DNA of 64,000 nucleotides from Siphonodentalium dalli (lineage: Eukaryota; Mollusca; Scaphopoda; Gadilida; Siphonodentaliidae). Of the stretch, positions 1-11,313 are shown in pieces. A model generated the notes under the pieces. The model did not search any database. It was not told the DNA's origin and was given only the letters and a program-made list of their open reading frames with translations. Numbering within the stretch: the first letter of the stretch is position 1; each line of letters opens with the position of its first letter. Position numbers and translations under genes: made by a program. The stretch spans positions 200,866,690 through 200,930,689 of the forward strand of contig CP136069.1 of assembly GCA_032622095.1 (NCBI GenBank), in the 5' to 3' direction.

Positions 1-419
1 GCAATAATTCCAATAATTGTGATAAAGAGTGTTCATGCAATTCAATAACGAGCGTTCTATATGTAATAAAGAGCGTTCGTGCTTTCTTTCGCCACCAAAA
101 GCGTTTGTTAATACGGAGCTTTCTCAAATGTGAGTGAGTCCTTCTGTTCGTTTCATACGTGCTACTAGTGGATGGTATTAAATGTGAATATTGGAGATGC
201 CTGTGCCATAGGAATGATGGTGATAACAAGTATTGTTCATTGTACTGTTATATGTTGAGCAGATAGATCATCACATGAATATTATCTCTGGCTACGAATA
301 TAATATTCCACCCGTTAAACACATGGGAACGTGTTGATCAATCAGATGCTTTACGAAGATCCACAAATACGTCATACAATGGCTTTCATTCTTGTATGCA
401 CGTATTTGCTACATGCAGT
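1..419. other. No gene seen
   Basis: This is AT-rich sequence without a convincing reading frame. It contains scattered AATAAAGAGCGTTC-like motifs that resemble parts of the TTAA MITE families found elsewhere in the window, so it is probably old repeat debris. Confidence 0.5.
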
Positions 420-449
420 TTAACCCTTTACCCAACAGAACGGCCCTGT

Positions 450-518
450 GCCAATGCATTCTCTTATATATGCGAGTCGACCATAGGTCGCCTCGCATAT
501 ATAAGAGAATGCATTGGC
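450..518. repeat. 69-bp hairpin 1 of PAL-1
   Basis: GCCAATGCATTCTCTTATAT reads inward from both ends. The centre, TCGACCATAGGTCG, is itself nearly self-complementary, so the fold leaves almost no loop. The same module recurs throughout the window. Confidence 0.9.
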
Positions 519-573
519 TTAACACATATTAAAGAAAAAATGGTAAAAAGTGTTAAAAAAAAGTTTTTTTTAG

Positions 574-642
574 GCCAATGCATTCTCTTATATATGCGAG
601 GCGACCTATGGTCGACTCGCATATATAAGAGAATGCATTGGC
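574..642. repeat. 69-bp hairpin 2 of PAL-1
   Basis: This is the reverse complement of hairpin 1, so the pair forms an inverted repeat of inverted repeats. It can fold as two separate hairpins or as one long stem. Confidence 0.9.
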
Positions 643-836
643 ACAGGGCATAACTGTAACTATCACAATGTGCTCAATGAGCCGGTTCCAATGATACCCA
701 TATTTCCATGGTTTTATTGAGACAGACCGAAGATAATTTAGGCTGTTAGGGCGTTTCTGGGCGTTCTGTTGGGTAAAGGGTTAAAGTATAAATGCGCTGT
801 AGTTTTAACTTCAACTTTTAAGTATAGAAACGCTAT

Positions 837-1220
837 CTATAATAATACGTTTTTTGTTCTGAACACGAACTTGTTTTCACCGTTTAGATCATTTATATCT
901 AAGCAAATCGCAATGCGTATGTTGATAATTTTGTTGAATAATTTGGCAAAGGAACTACTTAAGGCTATCGCTCGGTAATTATTTGGGTCACTTCTATCCT
1001 CTTTTTTGTAAACAGACTTCAAGACCGATTCGCTCCATTGTGTTGGATATTGACCAGATCTCATTACTAGGTTAAATATCCTTATCAAGTCCTCCATCAG
1101 ATCAGGAACTATAATTTTGAAAAGTTAATTCCGTAGTTGATCATTTATCGGTGAATTTCGAGATTTAACACTGTTCAATGCTGCAATAACTTCAAGGGAT
1201 GAAATTTGATTATTATTTAA
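837..1220 (-). pseudogene. LINE-A reverse transcriptase fragment (third piece)
   Basis: The minus strand encodes the start of a non-LTR retrotransposon reverse transcriptase. It has a helix resembling the EEVLxAIxxLKxxKSPGxDGI region (SLEVIAALNSVKSRNSP here), then PNNYRAIALSS, matching the RT 'NYRPISL' motif. One in-frame stop follows LRN, and the catalytic blocks are missing. The upstream part of the same LINE continues at 1716-2115 and 7771-8030, separated by two inserted elements. It is a dead relic; clade not determined. Confidence 0.75.
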
Positions 1221-1711
1221 AGGCACGTGAGGCCTTAGTTGTCGAAAATATTCATATTTGTTCTATTCACCGTAAACAGAAAAACATTAAAACGCATACA
1301 GTTTCGTTCATATATACCATGACCATCACGTAAGCAGCATGTTATCATAAAGACCTACTATATTTTACCTAAGCAAGAGCCTGATTGTGTTACAGAAGAC
1401 AGCACAATGCTACTGGCTAATCACACACAAATGACATAAACGCTCTTTATTAGTTCCATATCAGGAATTCACAAACAAAGAACGCTCTTTATGTTTACCA
1501 TCATAATATAAACAAACACCAGAAAAGTGACTTTTTATGCTTTTGTTCACATAACAATGGTCAAACATTTGACAATATACTGTTTATGCGATATTTCTTA
1601 TTTGTATACGGACAAAGTCTGTCTACATTTTGATGTTCTTTCTGTTTGTGGCGGTTTTTGACGGGTGGAAATATTTTCACAGGATACCCACCGCCAAGGC
1701 CAACCGTACCT
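1221..1711. mobile_element. TTAA MITE family A, copy 1
   Basis: This 491-bp element starts AGGCACG, ends CGTACCT, and is flanked by TTAA at 1217-1220 and 1712-1715. A second copy lies at 44377-44896 in the same orientation, with shared blocks such as AACGCTCTTTATTA and TGGCGGTTTTTGACGG. It interrupts LINE-A: removing it with one TTAA rejoins the LINE frame without a shift (FFPL then NNNQISS). It has no coding capacity and is inferred to be mobilised by a piggyBac-type transposase. Confidence 0.85.
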
Positions 1712-1715
1712 TTAA

Positions 1716-2115
1716 GGGGAAGAAAATATCTGGCGTTTGTGTTTTTAGCGTACACGGAGTTTCCATATTGTTGGGATTATTACAATAAGTAAATGAAGTA
1801 AACCAATTTACACACGAATCGGGATCAGGAACATAACTATCATACGTTTCCCCACCCCGCCTTTCATGAATAAATGTCCAACACTGTACGGGGTCTGATG
1901 ATTCCATCGTCTTAAATTTAGACCCAACATTTTGGTGGAGGAATTTAGCTCTATGTTTAGTTTCCTTTTTATATGCATTTTTGTAGTGAACAATTTTTGG
2001 ATGCATCCATCATTTGGAATTTTTTTAATTTCACGGGCCGCATTTTACATACTATTTTTGAGGGCCTTCATTTACTTTCAATTCAAATATATTTCTTCCT
2101 GCTTTTGGTTATAAC
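1716..2115 (-). pseudogene. LINE-A linker fragment (second piece)
   Basis: Minus-strand open frame, best over 1716-2006, with the look of the linker between endonuclease and reverse transcriptase in non-LTR elements: lysine-rich YKNAYKKETKHRAKF followed by QCWTFIHERR, comparable with the usual KxFWKxIN motif. Further upstream (2007-2115) stops and frame changes accumulate. It joins in frame with 837-1220 once MITE A is removed and is cut on its other side by the 5.65-kb foldback element. Confidence 0.6.
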
Positions 2116-3147
2116 CACCCCCGTGTACGTGGTATCGCCAAAACCGAGGGTATCGCCAAAACCGAGAATATGGGAAAGTCATTTTCACATATATGATATG
2201 GGGATATGTTTGTTTATCATCGTAATACAGACATCGAGCATCGTATGTGTATGTCCACACGAAGCAGGAGTATTTATCCACTAGTTGTCTTTTAGTTTTC
2301 CCAGATCAGACCATTAATTTTTGTTTGGCGAATTTTTTCATTGGTGGTTTTGCTTTTGCTCACTCAAATTTTCGAGAACATCCATTCACTAGTATAGTTC
2401 CTGGACTTCCACGCTTCCAAAACAAATGCCGGTATATAGTTGAATCTGTCAATGAAGCATATATGATTTGACAGAATTTAAAAAATCCGTGTCGTTCTCA
2501 ATATCCGCGCGATATGAAGGGGCCACTGTCTGTCCAGAAAGATGCGAACGGCACAGATGAAGATGCGACCAAACGCCGAGTTTCTGTGCAGTAAATATGC
2601 GTATATTACTTAAGGAGTTCTGATGAGTTTTCGAGTGTTTTTATGTGTATCTGAGACTGATCAATTGGACTGCGAATGTCATCTGAAATATGAATCCATA
2701 ACATATTCGAAATATTGTGTGCATATATATTATGAATGTGTTTCAATTGAAATTAATTGAACATCCATCTCATCATTCAGATTTTCGATCTCAAGAACGT
2801 GAATGAAGGATAACGCGATGCCTTGATCACACGACGTGAATGCTGCCGTTCGCATGCATGCAGCTAATCGGTTATTCGTTTAGTATTAACATGCTTGGAG
2901 TTTGTATATAGACCGCACATGCCGGACGACACGCTACGGCGTATCAACGATTTGTTATAATCATGTTTATTTTACAGACTTTATGACTCGTTCCCACTCG
3001 AGTAGACCGTCACGCGACAATGAAACCGAATCATCTTATGGATTATACATACATCGTATTGCTCCAAATTATGCAATTTTTTAAGAGTCATCAGATAATA
3101 TTGTAACGATTCTATGTTAACACACTAAACATCCGAACATATATGTA
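2116..3147 (+). repeat. Left arm of 5.65-kb foldback
   Basis: Pairs with 6769-7770. Near the tip it carries a direct duplication of GTATCGCCAAAACCGAG. The short open frames here are mirrored in the other arm and lack recognisable domains. Confidence 0.85.
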
Positions 3148-3290
3148 CACACACACACAACAAAGTTACTGCTATTTATAATAAACACTTCACTGTGGAA
3201 CATGTGTATACTGCCATGATTGTCATGTGCACATGCAAATTGCACTATAGTTTACAACTTTTCTAATTTAGCCCTAGGACCACATATTTA

Positions 3291-5879
3291 GTGTGGATTT
3301 TGTGGATTTCTTATGCCAGACCTCGGGATCAGTCACACCCTGCATACCGAGCATACAAGGAATCTAAATGTTTATTTCGTCTTGAATTTCGGAAATCAAA
3401 CGAAAAACACACCCAACAACTTGATGCTCGTCTTGATAGATTAGCAGAAATGGATGTTAACGCCTTTTTTAGAATCTTCAATAAAAGACGCTCCGATAGA
3501 GGTATCACGTCAAATTATCTATTTGAAGTAAATAGTTCCACACTAAGAGAACCAAGTGACGTGATACAAGCATGGGCATCTTACTTTGAAAACATATATT
3601 CCCCATTAGTCAGCGATGACATCGACGAAAACCACCATACATATCAATAACCAAGTCGAAGAACTATCGCAGCTTCTCGAAACATCAGACCTTGATACCG
3701 AACTATGCTATGAAATTTCTTTAGAAGAACTTAAAAACGTACAGAAATCCGCCAAAAAAGGCAAAGCTCCCGGATTCGATTCATTGTGTTATGAGCACAT
3801 TGTACATGGCGGTGATTTCCTCCAGCTCTCAATAGTTAGGCTCTTGTCGAAAATGCTAAAATTCAATCACGTACCCGCACAAGCAAAAGTCGGCATGATA
3901 ATTCCTCTATATAAAGGAGGAAACAAACCCAAAAATCAGTTTGACAGTTACCGCGCCATCACATTGCTTCCTATCCTATACAATATATTTGAGAAAATAA
4001 TTCTCGTGCGCCTTGAAACCAATACCCCCCAACTCATGAAAGTGCACCCTCTTCAACATGGTTTCCAAAAAGGAATTAGCTGTTTAAACTCCTCATTTAT
4101 AATACATGAATCAATATCGTTCACAGCCGAAAATCATAGTACCTTATTTGCATGTTTCTTAGATGTCCATAAAGCCTTTGATACGGTTTGGACTAACGGA
4201 CTTCTTCTCAAACTATATCAGCGTGGCTTCCAAGGGAAAATTTGGCACATCATCAACTCCCTCTTATGTGGATTAAAGTGCTCTGTCCGGTTCAATGGCT
4301 GTGTTGAAATACGATCTCCAATGGCTTGGAGAAATACGATCTCAAATCTCATTTAATTGCGTTCGTTCAAAACGAGAATTTCCCATCGAAGGAAGCATGA
4401 AGCAGCTAGTCTCTCAGGGAGTATCACACTTCCAGGAAGCTGCATGGAGCGCGCGTCTTCATAGAGAAAGTTCACTTAAGGAATCACGGAACTAAATGGT
4501 TTCCCATAGGCGACAGTGTTAACGTTTCGGCCAAATTCGCTGAATTGAAGCCTGCAGGCCATACCAGTGATGTTTACCCAGCTAGATTGACACCAGTTGA
4601 TCACGAAAATGCAAGAAAAATCATAGGTCATGTGTTTACTTTTTAAAATAAATCCCCAATTGTACGACAGGGCTATCTCACAGCCAAATTTGATCTGGAA
4701 AAACCCAGATCTACAACAGCTAGTTAAATACATATCCCGCTCACAAAAATCCGTTCCCCCATTCATTCACCAGTTTAAATTATTTAGATATTATGTACAA
4801 ATCAAATAAACGCGATGTCATCCTTTAATAACGTGTCGCATGTATCAGGTGAAGGTCATTCTTCAGTTACCTTCACCTTTAGGGTTCCACGGTGTACTCG
4901 CTCCCCGACTCTAGAACAAATTTAGCTCCCTGATTCCTTAAGCACTTTTCAGATAGCTATAGCTCACTGGCTGTTTCGCAGTTATGGTTCACGTGTAGAG
5001 CTTTTCCACAATACAAACTTCAATTCCTTGAAATAGCGAAGCTCTTAGCAAAATCCGTGATTCCCGAAAACGGAAAGTGTATGCTTTGTAATAAACAATA
5101 TAGTAACAAAGTTGAACACAGCGTCATTGTGTGTCCGGAAATATCTGCGGCAAGGAATGACATGTGGTTCACTCTTCTTGAACAGTTTGACATTCCTTGC
5201 TTCATAGAAATAGACAAGCTCACCATCTACGAACAGATGATGATATTTCTGTCATGCATCCCCCCCACATGTTCGGGAAAAAATAACAGATATTAACAAA
5301 TTTATTATATTCATAACAAGGAGTACACTCCGCATGTGGAACAATTATCACGAGCTGCTTCGGGCATCTGCTGATGTCATACCTGTTATTCCATCATTGT
5401 AGTATAGCAAATAACGTATGCACCCCGTCCGAGTATCCCAACCACAATATATTATATAGCATCACTAGCAATATGCAAAGCTGACAGGACCCACATTATC
5501 ATAACCATATTGTCAGTCTTATACAATTCATCTTACATGCCAACTCACTACTATGGTGCGTATTATCGATATAGTTATGTCACCCTTGTATAAAGCATCT
5601 TATTGCATCTTATACCAACATTTCGAAACCCATATTTTTTGGCTAATCAGATATGTCGTCTATACACTTGTGTCTGAATTCTCTCATTACTTTATTACAT
5701 AATTGATCAAATGAAAACTGTATACATATTCATCATGAATGTCCTCCCGTGATTGACTTATTGTACATGCTTACATGATGTAGTCTTTATTGTGTTATTG
5801 TTCATTTGTATCATTATTTGCATAAATGTAGTATAAGCTCTCCGTTACATGGAGGAAATAAAGGATTATATATAAAAAA
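3291..5879 (+). pseudogene. LINE-B non-LTR retrotransposon, degenerate
   Basis: The first frame (3291-3650) encodes the lysine-rich linker, including the KHTQQLDARLDRLAEMDVNAFFRIFNKRR stretch. After a frameshift, 3616-4356 encodes the N-terminal half of the reverse transcriptase: KKGKAPGFDS (about residues 47-56), SYRAITLLP, and FLDVHKAFD with the catalytic Asp at about residue 183. The YADD block is absent; 4340-5000 is disrupted. A C-terminal C-x2-C...H-x4-C zinc motif (CMLC...VEHSVIVC) is readable at 5057-5296. The 3' region ends in AATAAAGG and a short A-run near 5879. It is 5'-truncated and inactive. It sits inside the 5.65-kb foldback element. Confidence 0.8.
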
Positions 5880-6768
5880 ATATTTAGTGGGCATAATATT
5901 TACACAAGACTTCATTATGTTATCGTATAGGTTGCATATACTGTAATTGATATGTATGTTTAACCGAAATGAATATTATCTTATCAGGGTCTCCGTCCTG
6001 AGTTTGGTTTATGGTTCTAACCAAAATTGTTATGGACGTTCAGCGTCAAATCGCATCTGACTTTCCCTAACGCTTCGTCTATGGGCACAATTTCCAATGG
6101 CGCATCTGATTCAGACATGGTGGTTCATAATACTAAATTCGAGATGCCACAAAATATCCGCGCAACACATAAGGGACCGGATGAATTGACTGATTAAGGG
6201 ATTAATTATAATTTAATTAAGCCTTCCGCGCCCGGTGATTTTATGCGGACTGGCTGTTTTTGCTTTGTTCACAGACAGAGATAATTGTTGCGATTATAGC
6301 TCCACTCGTGCAAACATTCACGAGACCCGATGATTAGTATAACGTGTCATGCATCATAAATGTATTTGTCTTCAAGGAGACGATGGTGCCACGATCAAGC
6401 GAGCAATTTCCAATGATAATTCTTATACAAAACATCACAGGAAAAAAGATAAATATGTATACGTGCTCTATCCGCGAACATACTAGGCTACATCCGAAGA
6501 TAACATGTTCTGTCTTTTAGTCGGCTAATTCATCCACTCGGTTATAGGGATGTGACAGTGGTGTGTTGGTGTAACATAACACTTCCCCAGATATATATAT
6601 ATATATATATATATAGCTTCATATCTGAGGAAGATACGTTATTGATCAAAACCGCATGGTCTGGTTTGATTTTGTTTAAACATGGTTTTGTACATAGACA
6701 CAATACAGAGGCCCATCGACATCCGGATAAGAAGGCACACCCGTGTGCCACACATAGCACATTGTGAT
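5880..6768. other. Non-coding centre of foldback element
   Basis: No gene is seen. An (AT)n microsatellite lies at about 6590-6616. Confidence 0.5.
6590..6616. repeat. (AT)n microsatellite
   Basis: About 13 AT dinucleotides in a row. Confidence 0.95.
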
Positions 6769-7770
6769 GATATATGTACGGATGTTTAAGGTTAACATAG
6801 AATCGTTACAATATTATCTGATGACTCTTAAAAAGCCAGAATTGCATAATTTGGAGCAATACGAGATATGTATATTCGATAAGATGATTCGGTTTCATTG
6901 TCGCGTGACGGTCTACTCGAGTGGGAACGAGTCATAAAGTCTGTAAAATAAACATGATTATAACAAATCGTTGATACGCCGTAGCGTGTCGTCCGGCATG
7001 TGTGGTCTATTTACAAACTCCAAGCATGTTAATACCTTACGAATATCCGATTAGCTGCATGCATGCAAACGGCAGCATTCACGTGCGTGTGATCAAGGCA
7101 TCGCGTTGTCATTCATTCACGTTCTTGAGATCGCAAATCTGAATGCTGAGATGGATGTTCAATTAATTTCAATTGAAACACTTTCATAATATATATGCAC
7201 ACAATGTTTCGAATATGTTATGGATTCATATTTCAGATGACATTCGCAGTCCAATTGATCAGTCTCAGATACACATAAAAACACTCGAAATCTCATCAGA
7301 ACTCCTTAAGTAATACGCATATTTACTGCACAGAAACTCGGCGTTTGGCGCATCTTCATCTGTGCCGTTCGCATCTTTCTGGACCGACAGTGGTCCCTTC
7401 ATATCGCGCGGATATTGAGAACGACAAGGATTTATTAAATTCTGTCAAATCATATGCATGGTTCATTTGTTTTGGAAGCGTGGAAGTCCAGGAACTATAC
7501 TAGTGAATGGTTGTTCTCGAAAATTTGAGTGATCAAAAGCAAAAACACCATTGAAAAAATTCGCCCAAAAAAAATTAATGGTCTGATCTGGGAAAACTAA
7601 ATGACAACTGGTGGATAAATACGCATGCTTCGTGTGGACATACACATACGATGCTCGATGTCTGTATTACGATGAGAAACAAACATATCCCCATATCATA
7701 AGAATGACTTTCCCATATTCTCGGTTTTGGCGATACCCTCGGTTTTGGCGATACCACGTACACGGGGGTG
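6769..7770 (-). repeat. Right arm of 5.65-kb foldback
   Basis: Reverse complement of 2116-3147 with scattered point differences and small indels, ending in CACGGGGGTG. The arms have diverged only slightly, which suggests recent insertion or gene conversion between arms. Confidence 0.85.
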
Positions 7771-8030
7771 CATCTGAATAAATTTGAAGCTGCCATATTA
7801 TTAATTTCAAGTACATTTGTAAAGTTTGCCACAGCGTGTTCAGTATCCTCGCTGTGTTTGTAAATAACCCGCCTAATTTCCTTTGTTGCTTTATTAGAAC
7901 TATCATGTATCCACTTTAAAGACATATTACGCACTTGTTTGGGTGCATAAAACTGATAAGTTAGTATTCGGGCGCTATGCCAACTTGAGAAATGTAACAT
8001 TCTACTAACATTGCCAAACATTTAAAGGAA
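7771..8030 (-). pseudogene. LINE-A fragment upstream of the foldback (first piece)
   Basis: The minus strand reads an open frame of about 80 residues, including KWIHDSSNKATKEIRRVIYK and TEHAVANFTNVLEIN. This resembles the region after the endonuclease of non-LTR elements, where 'V..F...L..AA' helices precede the lysine-rich linker. It runs directly into the foldback terminus at 7770, and its continuation lies on the far side at 2115 downward. Degraded endonuclease remains may extend beyond 8030 but carry stops. Confidence 0.55.
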
Positions 8031-8368
8031 ATCGACCATACCACTCCATAGAAAACATGGTCTGAAATACGCTCAATTGTAAATATTTATATCTTGATTC
8101 TGGAGTAATCTGGACGCAACTATCCTCGATAAACATACACAAATGATTTCGGGAGTAATTGCATTTGTTACACACTTAGGCGTGATTTATAAGGATTTCT
8201 TGGTGAATTAAAAGTGATAATGTCACACCTGTGAATTACGTCACCAGTGAGAGCACGCGATTTTTGACAGTCCCGCCCTACGCCGGAACCATTTTCACTT
8301 TCTACGGCTCAAACATGGTTGAAGTTGACGAACTGTCAACGATGACGCAGAAGCAGTTAATAAACCGG
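8031..8368. other. No clear gene; possible degraded LINE endonuclease
   Basis: The minus strand has fragments with an SDH-like triplet and frequent stops. It may be the decayed endonuclease end of LINE-A. The 10-bp duplication AATAAACCGG at its right end (8359-8368) belongs to the next element. Confidence 0.3.
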
Positions 8369-8879
8369 GGGGGGGGTCGGAAAAACATTTCAGGCAGGTA
8401 TGGATTTTTTTCCCTTTTTTGTACCCACCCCCACCGCCAATTTTTTTTCCGTTTTCGGCAGTTTTTTCCGACCATTTTTTACACCCACCCCCCCTTTTAA
8501 CACTAAAACAGAGATTTGCGGGGGGAATTCACTGTAAACAGCTGTATATGAATGTCTGTGCATACTATTTATCATGGATGTTAACATGGACATGTAAATA
8601 GGAATGAGTCATTTTGAGGTCATTCGGCCAAAATAACATGGCTGCCAGCGGCCATCTTGGATTTCAAAATTTGCAACAAAATACAACACGATAACTGCCT
8701 GCAGTCAGTTTACCAGTTTGAATTACATTATTTCTCTCATTCAAATTGGTTTTGAAGCCCAACTCATTGCCAAACACTAACAAAAACAAGCAGGAAATAT
8801 TTTTTTAGTTGCGGAAAAAATTGCTTGTTGGTGGCTTTGACCACCCACCCACACCGGATTTTTTTTCACCCCACCCCTG
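8369..8879. mobile_element. 511-bp element with perfect 10-bp target duplication
   Basis: AATAAACCGG occurs at 8359-8368 and again at 8880-8889, exactly bracketing the element. The ends are G-rich/C-rich and complementary (GGGGGGTCGGAAAAA versus TTTTTTCACCCCACCCCTG). There is no coding capacity. CAGGGG-type ends with an 8-10-bp duplication suggest a hAT- or Mutator-like MITE; the superfamily is an inference. Confidence 0.65.
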
Positions 8880-9442
8880 AATAAACCGGTAAAATGAAGA
8901 AGAATCTTACCTATTAGCGACTCCGTACGATGTCATATTCCAGTCAAATGAACTATAACAAATTCCATGTGAACAATAAATTTATCCAGTTCCGAGCAGA
9001 ATTTCCACGTGTTACTCTTCGAGTGTTTGTTTACGTCGATGATTAAAATATCGTCACTTCGAAACTTGGTTTTCTACTTTTAGCATGATTTCCTAACATT
9101 TCCTGTATGAACCAACATTATTTACACACACCATCATAATCTTCACAATATCCCGTTCCAAGTGCCATGATTGTTCGGTCAGAATAAACACAATTTTGAC
9201 AGAAAATATCCTGTAATTTCCGAAACTTTAAAAATGAATCGCACCAAAGTGAATCAAAATAATGGGGTCAATCGGTATCGTTACGTCACAATTATTTAAA
9301 TTATGTGTCCATCCGCGCAACTGCAGGCGCAACTGTACGTTGGGGTTCAAAATGGGAGAATCAGCTAATCTGGACTTATTTTGTCACATCTTCTCTTTAG
9401 AATTAGCAACTTTTAGTGGTTGAAAGTGTGTAATAAACAGAA
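8880..9442. other. No gene seen
   Basis: AT-rich, non-coding, no recognised repeat. Confidence 0.4.
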
Positions 9443-9592
9443 TAATCAATTGGTTTCGATGATTACGTGACATAATTCACTCGGGTAGCCGGTCATATTG
9501 GTAAAACCCTCGTTCGCTCCGCTCACTCGGGTTTTACCAAGCCCGGCTCCCCTCGTGAATTATGTCACGCAATCATCGAAACCAATTGATTA
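9443..9592. repeat. 150-bp imperfect palindrome
   Basis: Arms 9443-9480 and 9555-9592 (TAATCAATTGGTTTCGATGA and its complement) enclose a centre with a second complementary pair, GGTAAAACCC and GGGTTTTACC, around CTCGTTCGCTCCGCTCACTCG. It resembles the hairpin elements at 30290-30905 and 49281-49400, with a CTCG/CGAG core. Confidence 0.8.
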
Positions 9593-10004
9593 CTCTCTAT
9601 GTAATTAATACATATGAAATACGGTGTGTGTTGTCAATTTGGATTAATATTCGTAAAAAGATACTACTTTAAACATGATTATTCTCAATTTCTATTTGAG
9701 CACCCTTTCGGAGTGTTTCACATCACTGTAAATAATATGTAGGCTTGTTGTATATGTACTGAAATCGATTAGCATCTCCCAGGCTCCAGAATGTTGACCT
9801 GCCGTGATAATTCATTTGGATTTTTAACGCAAAAGTATGGTACTTTAGAAAGGTACTTCTCGAAAACAATAACACAATTAACCACACCACAACCATTATA
9901 GTGGATATTGGTGGAATATACTTCGAAATGCAAATCACATTCCCTTGAGCATTAAATATACTACCATTAAATTTAACCCATAAAGTGCAATTATTCAGCT
10001 TTAA
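9593..10004. other. No gene seen
   Basis: Non-coding stretch ending at the TTAA target (10001-10004) of the next MITE. Confidence 0.4.
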
Positions 10005-10441
10005 AGCCACATGGCGGTTTGCGCTCCAAAATACACATAATATTATTCGCTTTTGAATTTTTCACAGTACCGAAATAGGTCGATAAATATCTGAACTACC
10101 TTTCTACGAGCATTATGTAACACAAAAAGACGCATTGAAGAAATTAAAAATACCACTGTAAACACTGTGTTTGGGTCGCAAACAAAAAACCGCAATTTGC
10201 GCGACATGGAACATAAAAGAGCGTTCCATGGTAGCTATTCCTGATATGGTAGCAATAAAGAGCGTCTGTCTGACTTCTGGCGAAAAGTTGAAAACGGCTG
10301 AATAATGGCTGTAACTTTGGCAAGTGTTTTTCAGAGCATATGAAGCCGATATATAAATAGTTTGTTTATTTATCGACCTATCGTTTCCGTCGCTCCAAAT
10401 TACGTAGAAAAATATTTGGAGGTGCGAATGGGCCATGTCCG
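10005..10441 (-). mobile_element. TTAA MITE family D, copy 1 (inverted)
   Basis: This 437-bp element is flanked by TTAA at 10001-10004 and 10442-10445. Its ends are AGCCACATGGCGG and GGCCATGTCCG. The terminal repeats agree around ACATGG, so the inverted termini are short and imperfect. Other copies are at 12308-12753, 62613-63051 and 63060-63425. Non-coding. Confidence 0.8.
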
Positions 10442-10445
10442 TTAA

Positions 10446-10948
10446 AAATGTTCTCAAAGTTTGTGTTGTATTTCTGTCGACAACAAAATGCAATTCCACC
10501 ACGCATGTTATCTATTTCCTCTGGCTCAACTCGAAACCAATGTACCTAGCCATTTCAATCCCCGGCGATGAGTGCTGCCATCTTTCAGAAATGGTTACGA
10601 AATCATAATTTTCTGTTAATTTCATGTATGCTCTACTGCCTAATTTATTAGCAATTCCTTGTGCATTCCATGCAGTTTAAACTACAGTTCACTTACAAAA
10701 CATGTTAGTTTGTTATTCTGGAATTATTGAACACATTCAAACTGGACTGTCGGGAATAAGTTATGAAAAATATCCAACAAATCCTCGCGGAAATACGCAC
10801 ATAATCGACCTATAATGTAAAATAGGTACTTAATGTGATTATTTGATTCTGAAATAAGCAGATACTGGACTCTTACCCTTATTTCGTTTTATGGTGCGGA
10901 CCACAAAGAAAACATCTGTTAAAAGTCGTGAGTTGGATTATTTGTGAT
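10446..10948. other. No gene seen
   Basis: Non-coding. No open frame with recognisable domains. Confidence 0.4.
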
Positions 10949-11104
10949 ATTGTCCGCACATAATTTGCTTAGAATCGCCTCATTATGAGTCGATAATGTG
11001 ACTTAAATGTTGTCATGTTCAACACAATATCGACACAAAATGAGGCGATTCTAAGCAGAGTATCTACCTAAACATCTTATATTATAAGCAGATAATGTGC
11101 GGAA
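10949..11104. repeat. Nested hairpin
   Basis: Outer arms GTCCGCACATAA / AATGTGCGGA and inner arms GCTTAGAATCGCCTCATT / AATGAGGCGATTCTAAGC pair around a ~50-bp centre. It is likely a small palindromic MITE. Confidence 0.7.
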
Positions 11105-11313
11105 AAATCCTACAATTGTGCCAACACGACAACTGATATAACGAACACACTGATTCGTGTGACGTCACGCAGTACATGTATGGCTGGTCATTTCGTTGAT
11201 AATTACAAGGCATGTGATGTTTAGATGTTTTATTCACACAATATTTAAATTATAGCAAAGCACCAACAATAATTCAAAAGTCTGGTGAAATTATTTTGAT
11301 GGAGTGGCATAAC

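Larger units (their letters stand above)
424..780 (+). mobile_element. Palindromic TTAA MITE, copy 1 (PAL-1)
   Basis: The element has termini CCCTTTACCCAACA / TGTTGGGTAAAGGG and is flanked on both sides by TTAA (420-423 and 781-784). Inside are two 69-bp hairpins (450-518 and 574-642), separated by an A/T-rich spacer. The second hairpin is the reverse complement of the first. One side has a short arm and the other a ~110-bp unique arm ending in the terminal repeat. TTAA target duplication plus CCC-starting termini is the signature of piggyBac-type transposition, so this is inferred to be a non-autonomous piggyBac-like MITE. It encodes no protein; short open frames through the hairpins are artefacts. 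Confidence 0.85.
2116..7770. mobile_element. 5.65-kb foldback element with ~1-kb inverted arms
   Basis: Two arms of about 1 kb (2116-3147 and 6769-7770) are near-identical reverse complements and begin and end with CACCCCCGTG. The 3.6-kb centre holds a plus-strand LINE (LINE-B) and ~0.9 kb of non-coding DNA. No transposase frame is visible. The element lies inside LINE-A, whose pieces resume on both sides. No clear target-site duplication was found. It is a non-autonomous long-terminal-inverted-repeat element; superfamily unknown. Confidence 0.8.

Noticed and set aside
396-653. Small proteins repeated across the window containing CANAFSYICESTIGRLAYI
   Set aside because: They are translations of the 69-bp DNA hairpin; the same palindrome is read in either orientation in all copies.
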